Made by a program: the position numbers and the translations under genes. From Candidatus Jordarchaeales archaeon (GTDB taxonomy: Archaea > Asgardarchaeota > Jordiarchaeia > Jordiarchaeales > Freyrarchaeaceae), in contig JAWAHN010000001.1 in the NCBI GenBank assembly GCA_038889235.1, positions 908,852 to 972,851 of the forward strand: 64,000 nucleotides of DNA, read 5' to 3'. Under the pieces are notes generated by a model. That model made no database searches. It had not been told where the DNA came from and saw nothing but the letters and a program-made list of their open reading frames with translations. Each line of letters starts with the position of its first letter. Within the stretch, counting starts at the first letter, position 1. This document shows positions 52,140 through 61,002 of this stretch, one piece after another.

Positions 52140-53804
52140 GTGCCCACTCTTGTGCTTAAAGTAAAAAGGATGAGCGAGCTTCTCGGGCGCGAGGTTACCG
52201 CTAAAGAGCTTGAGCAGATTGTTCCTTGGCTCGGAGTGGACATAGAGTCCGTCGGCAGCGACTATGTTAAAATAGAGTATAACCCAAACAGGCCAGACTT
52301 CTCGAGCCAGGAAGGTGTCGCTAGGGCTTTAAGGGGTTTCATGGAAATAGAGACAGGTCTTCCCAATTACGCTGTTAATCCTGGCTCTACAGTCTTAAAA
52401 GTTGATCCGTCTGTTCTTCCAGTAAGGCGCTGGATAGTTTCTGGGATTGTTCGTGGGCTCAAGCTAGATGAAGAACGCATTAGCGAAATTATAGAAATGG
52501 AAGAAGCGCTTGACTGGGCTATAGGCAGAAACAGGGCGATATCGTCCATAGGGCTCCACAATCTTGATGCGGTTAAGCCCCCCTTCAAGTACCACGCGGT
52601 ACATCCTGACGAAATTCGTTTTGTCCCGTTAGACATGGACACAGAATTGTCACTTAGAGAAATACTAAAAATTCATCCAAAGGGAATAGCATATCGCCAT
52701 ATTCTGGAAGGTGCTGAGCGTTACCCTATAATCACTGACCGTGATGGTAACGTCCTTTCATTCCCCCCCATCATAAATGGGGTCCTAACGCGCGTCACAG
52801 AAAACACAAAGAACCTCTTTATAGAAATAACTGGTACGCGCTTGGATGCTGTCTCTGCAGCTCTAAACATTTTCATGACGTCACTTGCAGAGATGGGTGG
52901 CCGTCTAGAGTCCGTAAGGGTTGAGTATCCCGACAGAGTGCTAGTCACCCCAGATCTTTCTCCTTCAAGATGGAAGTTGAACCTCAAAAATGCAAACAAG
53001 CTTTTAGGGTTAAAGTTGAAGCCTGAAGAAGCAGCCAGGTGTTTAGAAAAAATGCGTCTAGGTGTAGAGTGTATAGGCGAGGAGCTTTCAGTGCTTGTTC
53101 CTGCCTATCGTTACGACATAATGCATGAAGTTGACTTGATAGAGGAGATTGCCATAGGCTACGGCTACTTTAACCTAGAACCAACACTTCCAGGCACGGC
53201 TTCTATAGCCGTAGAAAATCCTGTTCAGAAAATCGCAAACAAAGTACGGATGATAATGATTGGTTTTGGCTTCATAGAAGTAGTTAACTTCACACTGGCC
53301 AACTACAAGGAGCACTTCGAATACATGTTGCTTGAAGGCAACCCAGTCAGAATTCTTAATCCTGTAAGCGCTGAGTACAATATACTACGTTCATCGCTCC
53401 TTCCCTGTCTCTTAAAAGTGTTCGCTAACAACAGACATGAGCTCTTTCCGCAGAAAATTTTCGAAATAGGAGACGTTATCGTGTTAGACGAAACCGCTGA
53501 AACGGGAGCCAAGCGCATGTTGCACCTCGCTGGGGCGATAACACACAGTGAAGCCAATTTCACGGAAATCAAATCTGTGGCTGAAGGCATGCTTAGGGAA
53601 ATAGGCGTCCGCAACTATCTATTCACCGCCGTGGACCATCCCAGCTTCATCCCTGGAAGATGCGCCGAAGTGAAGATAGAAGGGCGTCCTATAGGAGTTG
53701 TCGGGGAAATTCATCCAAAAGTATTAAATAACTTTGAACTTGAATATCCTGTAGCTGCATTTGAATATGACCTGCAATTCCTATTAGAGCGTGATAGACC
53801 ATGA
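52140..53804 (+). CDS. pheT: phenylalanine--tRNA ligase beta subunit
   Basis: 554-residue archaeal-type beta subunit: B1 fold LLGREVTAKELEQIVPWLGV, B3/4 editing domain (RNRAISSIGLHNLDAV; PINGVLT-like PPIINGVLTRVTENTKNLF), B5, then a catalytic-like domain (RILNPVSAEYNILRSSLLPCLL). GTG start behind GGGAGGTATG. It overlaps the isochorismatase gene by 4 nt. Confidence 0.95.
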   Translation: MPTLVLKVKRMSELLGREVTAKELEQIVPWLGVDIESVGSDYVKIEYNPNRPDFSSQEGVARALRGFMEIETGLPNYAVNPGSTVLKVDPSVLPVRRWIVSGIVRGLKLDEERISEIIEMEEALDWAIGRNRAISSIGLHNLDAVKPPFKYHAVHPDEIRFVPLDMDTELSLREILKIHPKGIAYRHILEGAERYPIITDRDGNVLSFPPIINGVLTRVTENTKNLFIEITGTRLDAVSAALNIFMTSLAEMGGRLESVRVEYPDRVLVTPDLSPSRWKLNLKNANKLLGLKLKPEEAARCLEKMRLGVECIGEELSVLVPAYRYDIMHEVDLIEEIAIGYGYFNLEPTLPGTASIAVENPVQKIANKVRMIMIGFGFIEVVNFTLANYKEHFEYMLLEGNPVRILNPVSAEYNILRSSLLPCLLKVFANNRHELFPQKIFEIGDVIVLDETAETGAKRMLHLAGAITHSEANFTEIKSVAEGMLREIGVRNYLFTAVDHPSFIPGRCAEVKIEGRPIGVVGEIHPKVLNNFELEYPVAAFEYDLQFLLERDRP

Positions 53805-54346
53805 GTAGCAAAGCGGTTCTGGTAATCGATATGCTGAAAGACTTCATAGAAAAGGGGGCAGTTCTAGAAGTTCCAAAGGGACGTGAAATTATCCCAAACA
53901 TAAAACGCTTAACAGACGAAGCAAGAAAGAGAGGAGTTCTAGTTATCTATGTTTGTGACAGCCACGATCCAAAGGACCCTGAGTTCTCAAAATGGCCGCC
54001 TCACGCTGTCGAAGGAACGAAAGGTGCGGAGGTTGTCGATCAGCTCAAACCGAAAGACGGCGATATCGTGGTTAGGAAGCTCAAATACGATGGATTCCTC
54101 GGAACCGCTCTAGACCTAGTGCTCAGGAGCAGAAAAATAGATTCACTGATAGTAACTGGTGTTTTGACAAACATCTGCGTACTATACACCGCATCAACAG
54201 CATCAATGTTGGGATATAACGTAACTGTCGTACGTGACTGTGTTGCGTCAACAAGCGACAAAGAGCACGAATGGGCCCTCCACCACATGGGGGACGTAAT
54301 CGGGATAAAAATCGCCAGCCTCGAAGAAGTACTTGCTTCCCTTTGA
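53801..54346 (+). CDS. isochorismatase/nicotinamidase-family cysteine hydrolase
   Basis: 181 residues. Catalytic triad expected as Asp of VIDMLKDF near residue 9, Lys of RKLKYDGF near 89, and Cys of VTGVLTNICVLYTA near 126, with the preceding cis-peptide. A nicotinamidase role (NAD salvage) is plausible but the substrate is not certain. Starts within the pheT stop (ATGA), so co-transcribed with pheST. Confidence 0.88.
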   Translation: MSSKAVLVIDMLKDFIEKGAVLEVPKGREIIPNIKRLTDEARKRGVLVIYVCDSHDPKDPEFSKWPPHAVEGTKGAEVVDQLKPKDGDIVVRKLKYDGFLGTALDLVLRSRKIDSLIVTGVLTNICVLYTASTASMLGYNVTVVRDCVASTSDKEHEWALHHMGDVIGIKIASLEEVLASL

Positions 54347-54508
54347 AAATTACGAAAAATTGGCTCTCTTCTTTTCACACCCCATTCTTTTCCGGGGCTT
54401 AATTAAAGATTTTTCCATATTTTTATAAGAAATATCGCAAAATATATCAAAATATTATTCATTCTCTTTAAAACGAAAAATTTTTATTGAGAATCCCTCC
54501 TATTCATG
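54347..54508. promoter_or_regulatory. AT-rich promoter region upstream of RNA candidate
   Basis: Strongly AT-rich, no gene. AAAAATTTTTATT at about 54476-54488 is TATA-like and lies about 26 nt before the predicted start of the structured RNA (about 54509). A T-rich run near 54411-54428 may end the pheST-isochorismatase transcript. Confidence 0.5.
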
Positions 54509-54640
54509 GTGAAAGGGTGGGTTGGACGGCGCAATAACCCCGGCTACTTTTGTCCCCCCATAATCTTTTATCCCCCCTCCCCCTCACGCCCAATTAAACC
54601 GGGGTTGTAAAGTCTCCGACCCACCCTTCCCAAAAACATT
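54509..54640 (+). ncRNA. candidate structured non-coding RNA
   Basis: GC-rich island in AT-rich DNA with two nested long-range helices: AAGGGTGGGTTGGA (54513-54526) with TCCGACCCACCCTT (54615-54628), pairing all 14 positions but one G-T wobble, and AACCCCGG (54536-54543) with CCGGGGTT (54599-54606), 8 of 8. A TATA-like box sits about 26 nt upstream and a pyrimidine-rich tract (about 54645-54668) follows. No open frame of note. It does not match tRNA, 5S or SRP RNA as far as I can tell. The apical loop has three C-runs; the complement has G-runs. Confidence 0.6.
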
Positions 54641-54707
54641 TACATGGTTCTTTTCTCTTCTCTTTTTATTGGAGAAGAACAAAACTGAGGACTGGAGATG
54701 AGTTTTT

Positions 54708-55860
54708 ATGTGGCGTGTTGTTCGCCCAGACTCGATTAACGTGTGGAACGATGAACAAGTCTTAAATAGGCTCAAACGTTACTACGAGGTTTTTAACGGC
54801 AGAAAGTTCGCTAAAATGATTATTGCAAGTAGGGTGGAAGTTGACGACGACCTTGAAGCTCCCACAAAGAAGCTTTGGGATCAACATAGAAAGGCTAGTG
54901 GAGTTTTTCGCCGCCTCCTTAAAGAAATAGACCAGGGCGACACGAAATTAAATAACTTAGACACTCCCAAGACGTCTTACCTAGATTTAAAGGTGGAGCT
55001 TGCAAAGCGAATATTAACAAACTGCCATTTTTGTGAAAGAAGATGTGGTGTAAATAGGCTGGCGGGGGAGCGGGGCTTTTGCCAGCTTGATGCTAAAGCA
55101 TATGTATCGTCAGCCTTCCTTCACCTCGGGGAAGAAGCTCCCTTGGTTCCTTCGGGCACAAACGCCAGAGGCCCCCTCTGGTGGTGCAATCTTTTTTAAC
55201 ATGTGCACTTTCAGGTGCGTCTTCTGCCAAAATCACGACATTTCAACTGTAATAGATGGCGTCGAAGTCGATGGAGAAAAACTGGCTAGTTTAGCACGCC
55301 ATTTAAAGAGGGAGGGGGCCCGAAACATAAACTATGTCGGCGGAGACCCGACGCCATCGTCATACGTAATTCTTGATGCTATAAGAATTCTTGCACGTAC
55401 AGGGACAAACATTGTTCAGCTATGGAACTCCAATTTCTACTGTAGCAAGGAGTTGATGACGCTGCTTTTCGACGTCATAGACTTCTGGCTTCCAGACTTC
55501 AAGTATGGCAACGATAATTGTGCAGAAACACTTTCAAAAGTTAGGAAGTACTTTGACGTAGTGTCTAGAAATCATAAGCTCGCATATGATGAAACCGTCG
55601 TAGAGGGTAGCTCGGGAATGATAATACGTCACCTAGTAATGCCTGGGCACATAGATTGTTGCACAAAGCCTATTCTAGAATGGATCGCTAAAAATACTCC
55701 ATTAGCCCTTGTTAATGTAATGGCACAGTACCATCCCGACTATCTTGTTCCAAGGAGTCCTGAATACAAGGACATAAACCGTAGGGTAACCGCCAGGGAA
55801 ATGAAGGAAGCCTATGATTACGCTGACGCACTAGGCCTATTGTGGAGGCCAGTTAGCTAA
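54708..55860 (+). CDS. COG1313-type radical SAM protein, interrupted by a 28-nt insertion
   Basis: PflA-like radical SAM protein. The first frame (54708 to stop at 55199) carries CHFCERRCGVNRLAGERGFC and HLGEEAPLVPSG; the second carries AIFFNMCTFRCVFCQNHDIS (CxxxCxxC cluster), INYVGGDPTPSSY and VMPGHIDCC to a stop at 55860. Removing 28 nt (55158-55185) joins them as LVPSGAIFFNMCTFRC. The inserted piece forms a hairpin with arms CCAGAGG/CCTCTGG. A one-base indel in the C5 run (55172-55176) would also restore the frame but leaves extra residues. ATG behind GAGATG. Substrate unknown. Confidence 0.75.
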
Positions 55861-55888
55861 TGGCCATGCCTTTTAACCTTTCCCTTGC

Positions 55889-56920
55889 TCACCACCACTT
55901 CGTCTCCCTGCACTCACCTATTACCGGTATTCTTTCACCGCAACGCGGGCATTTTCCGTCTTTCAAGTTGCACTTAAGCACCGTGAAACCGTATCTTCTG
56001 ATCACTCTTTCACCACAACTTGGACACAGTGTGTCTTCTCCCTCTCCCGGGATATTTCCCATGTAGACGTAGTGCAGTCCCTCTTTCATTGCTATCTCCC
56101 GTGCCCTGGCTACTGTCGAGGGCGGAGTTGGAGGAAGATCTGTTAACTTATAGTGGGGGAAGAATCTGGAAAAATGGACGGGTACATCGTCTCCAACATT
56201 TTCCTTAACCCACCTTGCAAACTCTCTAAACTCCTCCTCGCTGTCATTCAGTGTAGGTATTATCAGGTATGTTAGCTCCACGTGTATTTTCTCCTCCTTC
56301 ATGACTAGGATGGCGTCTAGTACTGGCTTAACCCCTGGCGCTTTACAAATTTTCTTGTAAAATTCATCTCTCATCGATTTGACATCAACGTTAGCGGCAT
56401 CTATGTACGGCGCAATATTCCTCAAGGGTTCCTCCATTATGTAGCCATTAGTCACAAGCACGTTCATTATTCCTCTCTCATGTGCAAGCTTCGCCACGTC
56501 AAAAACAAATTCGTACCAAATAAATGGTTCATTGTACGTGTACGCTATAGATCTGCTTCCGCTCCTCTCAGTACGCTTAACTATCTCTTCCGGCGAAAAA
56601 TCCCTAGTTAGACCGCTTTCAATAGAAACCTGCGAAATCTGCCAGTTCTGACAGTTTTGACAATGCAGGTTACAACCTACCGTTGAGATAGAGAATATGT
56701 TGCTTCCAGGGTAAAAATGGAAGAGTGGCTTCTTTTCTATTGGGTCTACGGCCATTGAAGAAACCGCACCATAAACCAGCGTGAACAACTTTCCTCCCCT
56801 ATTTTCGCGGACACCGCAGCCCCCTCGTTTGCCCTCTCTAATAACACAATTGTGGGGGCATAAACGACAAACTACTGTTCCATCGTCTTTAGGCTCGTAG
56901 AATAATGCTTCCTTTATCAT
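55889..56920 (-). CDS. amrS: AmmeMemoRadiSam system radical SAM enzyme
   Basis: 343 residues (COG1180). N-terminal CRLCPHNCVIREGKRGGCGVR, radical SAM cluster TVGCNLHCQNCQNWQIS near 73-85, AYTYNEPFIWYEFVFD, and a C-terminal zinc-ribbon-like tail (CPSCGERV ... CPRCGERI). This is the AmrS form, which usually occurs with AmrA and Memo; those are not in view. ATG 56920 behind AAGGTGACC. Adjacent to, but convergent with, the COG1313 gene. Confidence 0.88.
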   Translation of the reverse strand: MIKEALFYEPKDDGTVVCRLCPHNCVIREGKRGGCGVRENRGGKLFTLVYGAVSSMAVDPIEKKPLFHFYPGSNIFSISTVGCNLHCQNCQNWQISQVSIESGLTRDFSPEEIVKRTERSGSRSIAYTYNEPFIWYEFVFDVAKLAHERGIMNVLVTNGYIMEEPLRNIAPYIDAANVDVKSMRDEFYKKICKAPGVKPVLDAILVMKEEKIHVELTYLIIPTLNDSEEEFREFARWVKENVGDDVPVHFSRFFPHYKLTDLPPTPPSTVARAREIAMKEGLHYVYMGNIPGEGEDTLCPSCGERVIRRYGFTVLKCNLKDGKCPRCGERIPVIGECRETKWW

Positions 56921-57070
56921 TGAGGTCACCTTCTCCGCTTCACTTATGTTTGGAACAACAATGCACTCTAAGAAAATAATTATCCTTTGAAAGGAGAAAT
57001 CTCTTTTGGAATAAAACATTTTTATTAAGAGGAATTTTTAGTCTCCCAAAAGGAGAGGAAGGGGATTCAT

Positions 57071-57961
57071 TTGGGAACAACGAACGATACCGTGCTTGTT
57101 GCAGGGTCGGCTTCCCAACTGCTAGCAGTCAGAATAGCGCGCGCTCTTAAAGTGGAATTAGTACCTATGGCGTCTAAAACTTTTCCAGACGGAGAACTTT
57201 ACTTACGATTTCTCTCACCTCTCAATGGACGAAGAGTAATAATCGTCCAGTCAACTCCACCCCCCCAGAACTCAAATCTTCTCGAGCTCTTCTTCCTCAT
57301 CAACGCTGCAGTAGAGAAAGGTGCAGACGAAATCATTGCCGTGGTCCCATATTTGGCATACGCCCGGCAGGATAAAGAGTTCCTCCCCGGAGAAGCAGTA
57401 AGCGGGCGCTACATATGCCGTATGTTAAAGAACTGCGGTGCAGATATAGTTATAACAGTCAACATACACAGCAGAAGCATATTCGAAGGAATTGATTTGC
57501 CTTTTATAGACCTAGACGCATTCCCCTTAATAGCCGAGTACTTTGAGAAGACTCCTCTAAAGGACCCCTTAGTCCTAGCCCCTGACAAAGGAGCAGTAGA
57601 GGAAGGGTCGCTCATTGCAGAGAAGTTGGGCTGTTCTTTCGCCTTCTTGGAAAAGGAGAGGGACAGGTATACTGGAGAAATAGTCACTGCAGAAAAGCAG
57701 ATGGGTCTTAAAGGACGCGACGTGCTTATAGTTGATGATATCATAAGTACTGGTGGAACTATGGCTAACGCCGTCTCCATAGCTGTTAAACAGGGAGCGC
57801 GAAACGTTTACGTGGCCTGTGTTCATCCGCTGCTCGTTGGTGAAGCGCGTCTCAAGATTCTAAACGCTGGGGCGAGGGAAATAATCGGGACAGATAGTGT
57901 CCCAAGTGATGTAAGCATAATTTCTTTAGCACCATTAATCGTTGGTGCGTTAAAACGTTGA
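57071..57961 (+). CDS. prs: ribose-phosphate pyrophosphokinase
   Basis: Makes PRPP for nucleotides and cofactors. 296 residues with FPDGELYLRF, VVPYLAYARQDKEFLPGEAVS (given as PYLAYARQDKEFLPGEAVS) and the PRPP loop VLIVDDIISTGGTMANAV near residue 220. TTG start behind GAGAGGAAGGGG. The stop overlaps the TrmG10 start, so the two are coupled. Confidence 0.95.
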   Translation: MGTTNDTVLVAGSASQLLAVRIARALKVELVPMASKTFPDGELYLRFLSPLNGRRVIIVQSTPPPQNSNLLELFFLINAAVEKGADEIIAVVPYLAYARQDKEFLPGEAVSGRYICRMLKNCGADIVITVNIHSRSIFEGIDLPFIDLDAFPLIAEYFEKTPLKDPLVLAPDKGAVEEGSLIAEKLGCSFAFLEKERDRYTGEIVTAEKQMGLKGRDVLIVDDIISTGGTMANAVSIAVKQGARNVYVACVHPLLVGEARLKILNAGAREIIGTDSVPSDVSIISLAPLIVGALKR

Positions 57962-58986
57962 AGACCCGTTTCTTCTTCCTTCTATCAGGAGAAAACGAGA
58001 AATTGTCTCAGGGAGAGCTCAAGGCTATCTTAGAGGCTAGCGGCCTCCCGTTCAGCTTTTCAGCGTCGGGTCGAGTTGCCATAGTTGAAACAGACTATCG
58101 CGTTGCCCAGCTAATTCTAGAACGCTCTGCTATGTGCCATTACGGCTGCTTGCTTGTTGCAGAATCGCCCCCCTCGCTTAACCTATTATTCGACGCTCTT
58201 TCATCGTCCCCAATCAATTCCATAGTTTCACCCACTGACTCCTTCGCGGTTAGGGCGAAGCCCGTCAATCCACTCCCTTACGAAGTTGACACAATGCTTC
58301 TAGAAAGAACACTAGGTGAATTTGTGAAGAAGATGACAGATGCGCGGGTCAATCTGAAAAACCCGAATAAACTCTTAGTTTGTCTTTTAACTGAAAAAGA
58401 ATTTCTTTTTGGGTTATGCATTGGGCGCTCAGCTAGAAAAAGTTTTAGACTCCGTCCCACCCGTTATAGGCCATTCATGACTTCTTCGTCTATGTCTCCC
58501 TTCACTGCGAGAACTATGGTTAACTTGGCAAGGGCGTTAAGTGGCCACATACTTCTAGATCCTTTTTGTGGTAGTGGAAGTATACTTATAGAGGCAGCGT
58601 TAATTGGATGTCGGGTTGTAGGAGGAGACATAGACCCTAGAATGGTTCGCGGTGCAAAGGCAAACTTCAATTACTACCAAATAGATGGCGATTTGCTAAT
58701 AGGTGACGCTCGTTACCTCCCGTTCTCAAGCGTTGACAGAGTTGTAACAGATCCGCCTTATGGTCGTGCCGCGTCAACGAAAGGCGTGCCACTCGATGTT
58801 CTCCTCCAGCACTTCTTGTCGTCTATGAGCAGTGTTCTTAAAAAGGGAGGCTGGTTATGCATGGCATGCCCCTCGAACGTAAACGTAGAACGCTATATGG
58901 ATGTCCACGATTTTAAAATAGTGGAAACATATCAAGTGCGTGTTCACGGAGGTCTCACAAGAAAAATAGTTGTTTCGAAGAGGTGA
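57958..58986 (+). CDS. trmG10: tRNA (guanine(10)-N2)-dimethyltransferase
   Basis: 342 residues. N-terminal THUMP-like domain (about 50-155), then a Rossmann methyltransferase: LLDPFCGSGSILIEAALIG (motif I) near residue 200, GGDIDPRMVRGAK, and VVTDPPYGRAAST (motif IV, DPPY) near 262. TTG start within the prs stop. It is followed immediately by RNase Z, so a tRNA-maturation group. Confidence 0.92.
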   Translation: MKTRFFFLLSGENEKLSQGELKAILEASGLPFSFSASGRVAIVETDYRVAQLILERSAMCHYGCLLVAESPPSLNLLFDALSSSPINSIVSPTDSFAVRAKPVNPLPYEVDTMLLERTLGEFVKKMTDARVNLKNPNKLLVCLLTEKEFLFGLCIGRSARKSFRLRPTRYRPFMTSSSMSPFTARTMVNLARALSGHILLDPFCGSGSILIEAALIGCRVVGGDIDPRMVRGAKANFNYYQIDGDLLIGDARYLPFSSVDRVVTDPPYGRAASTKGVPLDVLLQHFLSSMSSVLKKGGWLCMACPSNVNVERYMDVHDFKIVETYQVRVHGGLTRKIVVSKR

Positions 58987-59970
58987 ATGTCCGCTTTGAC
59001 ACTGAAGATCGTTTTCCTAGGAACATCCGGCAGCATACCAACCTCTCAAAGAAACCTTCCTGCCGTGGCCGTCTGCCTCGATAGGGAAATCCTTCTTTTC
59101 GACTGCGCTGAAGGCACCCAGAGGCAAATGTTCATGGCTGGGTTAAGCATAAGCCGTATTTCGAAAATATTCATATCGCACTTGCACGGAGACCATGTAA
59201 TGGGCCTGCCAGGAATAATTCAAACGCTCTCTCTCATGGAAAGAGAGACACCATTAGACATATACGGACCCCTAGGCCTTTCCAATCTTATAAATTCTCT
59301 CGCAGAAAATCTCGCATTTTCCCCGTCTTTTGATATCAACGTTCACCAGGTTTCTCCAGGAAATCTTTTCGAGTCCTCCAAATATGTTGTTAAATGCGCG
59401 CAGGTTGATCACGGATCAATAGACGCTTACGCATATGCATTTGAAGAGAAACCAAAACCTGGAAAGTTCCACCCCGAAAAAGCAGTAATGTTAGGTGTAC
59501 CCATGGGTCCTCTCTGGAAGCAACTTCAAATGGGAAAACCTGTAACGCTTGAAAACGGCCGCGTGGTGGTTCCAGAAGAAGTTGTAGAGCCTTCGAAACC
59601 AGGAAGGAAGATAGTTTACTCTGGAGATACCGCCCCCTGTCAGGCACTCCTCGAACTAAGCAGCTTTGCTGATGTTCTGATCCACGAAAGCACCTTTGAT
59701 CACACGCTCGAGAGCAAAGCCAATGAAACAAAACACTCGACAAGCGTGCAGGCAGCAATGATAGCTCGTGAGGCAAAAGTTAACCTTCTAGTTCTAACGC
59801 ACATCAGTTCAAGGTATACGGACACAAGCCTACTACTCCAACAAGCAAAAGAAATTTTTCCGAACACTATAGTTGCCCAAGATTTCATGGAAGTGCTTAT
59901 TGACTCAAAAGGTACTGTCAAAGTCTCTCTAATCTCCGCTCAAACGAAAACCCTACAAAACACTATATAA
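58987..59970 (+). CDS. rnz: ribonuclease Z
   Basis: Cleaves tRNA 3' trailers. 327 residues. Zinc motif SHLHGDHVMGLPG near residue 60, FLGTSGSIPTSQRNLPA at the start, the exosite-like insert, VYSGDTAPC with the bridging Asp near 218, and LTHISSRY near 275. ATG start behind AGGTGA, directly after trmG10. The catalytic set is complete. Confidence 0.95.
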   Translation: MSALTLKIVFLGTSGSIPTSQRNLPAVAVCLDREILLFDCAEGTQRQMFMAGLSISRISKIFISHLHGDHVMGLPGIIQTLSLMERETPLDIYGPLGLSNLINSLAENLAFSPSFDINVHQVSPGNLFESSKYVVKCAQVDHGSIDAYAYAFEEKPKPGKFHPEKAVMLGVPMGPLWKQLQMGKPVTLENGRVVVPEEVVEPSKPGRKIVYSGDTAPCQALLELSSFADVLIHESTFDHTLESKANETKHSTSVQAAMIAREAKVNLLVLTHISSRYTDTSLLLQQAKEIFPNTIVAQDFMEVLIDSKGTVKVSLISAQTKTLQNTI

Positions 59971-60001
59971 CGAGCAGCTCGCTTCATGTTACTGAGATGG
60001 C

Positions 60002-60430
60002 TTACGCATCTGAGGGTGGTGCTGTCTCTTGTGGTTTTCCATCTATTGTGGGTGGGCAAAGCCACTCAACTAACTCGTTTATTTTGTTACTTATTATCGT
60101 CACTTTTATTGCTCCCATCGGCGACTCCCTTTCTGGGGCACAAAAGTGAAGTTTACCCACGTACGCCGCTTGTTTGTTTAGGTAAAATGTCAGCTCGTTT
60201 TCTCTAATATTCCTCTTTAGAACCCCCCTTGCCGCCTCCACTATGTATTGTTCACGCAATTTTTCATATATCTGTCGCAAGCTATCTATACCTTCAGCCT
60301 CACCCACCAGTCTTTCTTCATCCCCTTCTTTATAGGTCTGGTAATCAACGTTTAGAATGTTTTTTAATGCCCTAATCACTTTATCTGGGTCTTCTGTCGG
60401 TTTTAAAGGCGTTTCCACCCTTATTTTCAT
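60002..60430 (-). CDS. UPF0201 family protein
   Basis: 142 residues, archaeal UPF0201 (COG1325): VETPLKPTEDPDKVIRALKNI at the start (given as PLKPTEDPDKVIRALKNI), FYLNKQAAYVGKLHFC and ESPMGAIKVTI. Ribosomal-L5-like fold with no known role. ATG behind AGGAGG. It overlaps the UPF0200 gene by 50 nt in another frame, the usual pairing of these families. Confidence 0.85.
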   Translation of the reverse strand: MKIRVETPLKPTEDPDKVIRALKNILNVDYQTYKEGDEERLVGEAEGIDSLRQIYEKLREQYIVEAARGVLKRNIRENELTFYLNKQAAYVGKLHFCAPERESPMGAIKVTIISNKINELVEWLCPPTIDGKPQETAPPSDA

Positions 60431-60971
60431 CCATTATCCTCCTAAGAAGTTCTCTAATCCTCATCTTGAACTCTTCAATGTCCCCCTCATTAACTATCAT
60501 GTAGTCCGCTAATGCTAAAGCAGCTCCCAAGCCAACTCGCAGCTCTCTCTCGTCTCTCTCAACGAAGTGCTCTATACTTTTTGGGTCGTCTTCCCTTCCC
60601 CTCGAAGTCAACCTCTTTAAACGGGTTTTTGGTGAAGCATGAACACCTATTAACCTAAAGTCCGGGTAGTTTTCTCTAAATGTCTTAATTTCGGCTAAAC
60701 TTCTTACTCCTTCTACAACTACTATTTCGTTTTTCTCCGCGTTTATTTTCGGTATACATCTCCTTGCAATAGCGTCCTCCCCCTCTTCTTCTCTGATTTT
60801 AATCATGAGCATGCCTATGTTTTCTGGGGAGGGAGGGATCCCCCTCTTCCTTGCAACCTCACGTATAACATCTCCCATAGAGACTACCGGTATTCCCTCG
60901 CTTCTCGCTACCTCTGCTGCAACACTCTTTCCACTTCCAGGCATGCCTACTATGCCAATGACCTTCTTCAA
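60381..60971 (-). CDS. UPF0200 family P-loop kinase-like protein
   Basis: 196 residues. P-loop GIVGMPGSGKSVAAEVA at the N-terminus, then MGDVIREVARKRG and VVVEGVRSLAEI, as in dephospho-CoA or adenylate kinase-like proteins. TTG 60971 is chosen because GGTG lies 6 bases upstream; longer frames lack support. The true phosphoacceptor is unknown; dephospho-CoA kinase has been considered for archaeal relatives. Confidence 0.85.
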   Translation of the reverse strand: MKKVIGIVGMPGSGKSVAAEVARSEGIPVVSMGDVIREVARKRGIPPSPENIGMLMIKIREEEGEDAIARRCIPKINAEKNEIVVVEGVRSLAEIKTFRENYPDFRLIGVHASPKTRLKRLTSRGREDDPKSIEHFVERDERELRVGLGAALALADYMIVNEGDIEEFKMRIRELLRRIMDENKGGNAFKTDRRPR

Positions 60972-61002
60972 ATCTCCCACCCGGAGGAGTGCCCGAGCCT
61001 GA

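Noticed and set aside
54509-54640. Structured RNA as a tRNA, 5S or SRP RNA
   Set aside because: No A/B box or T loop on either strand, and the size and helices do not match 5S or the roughly 300-nt archaeal SRP RNA.
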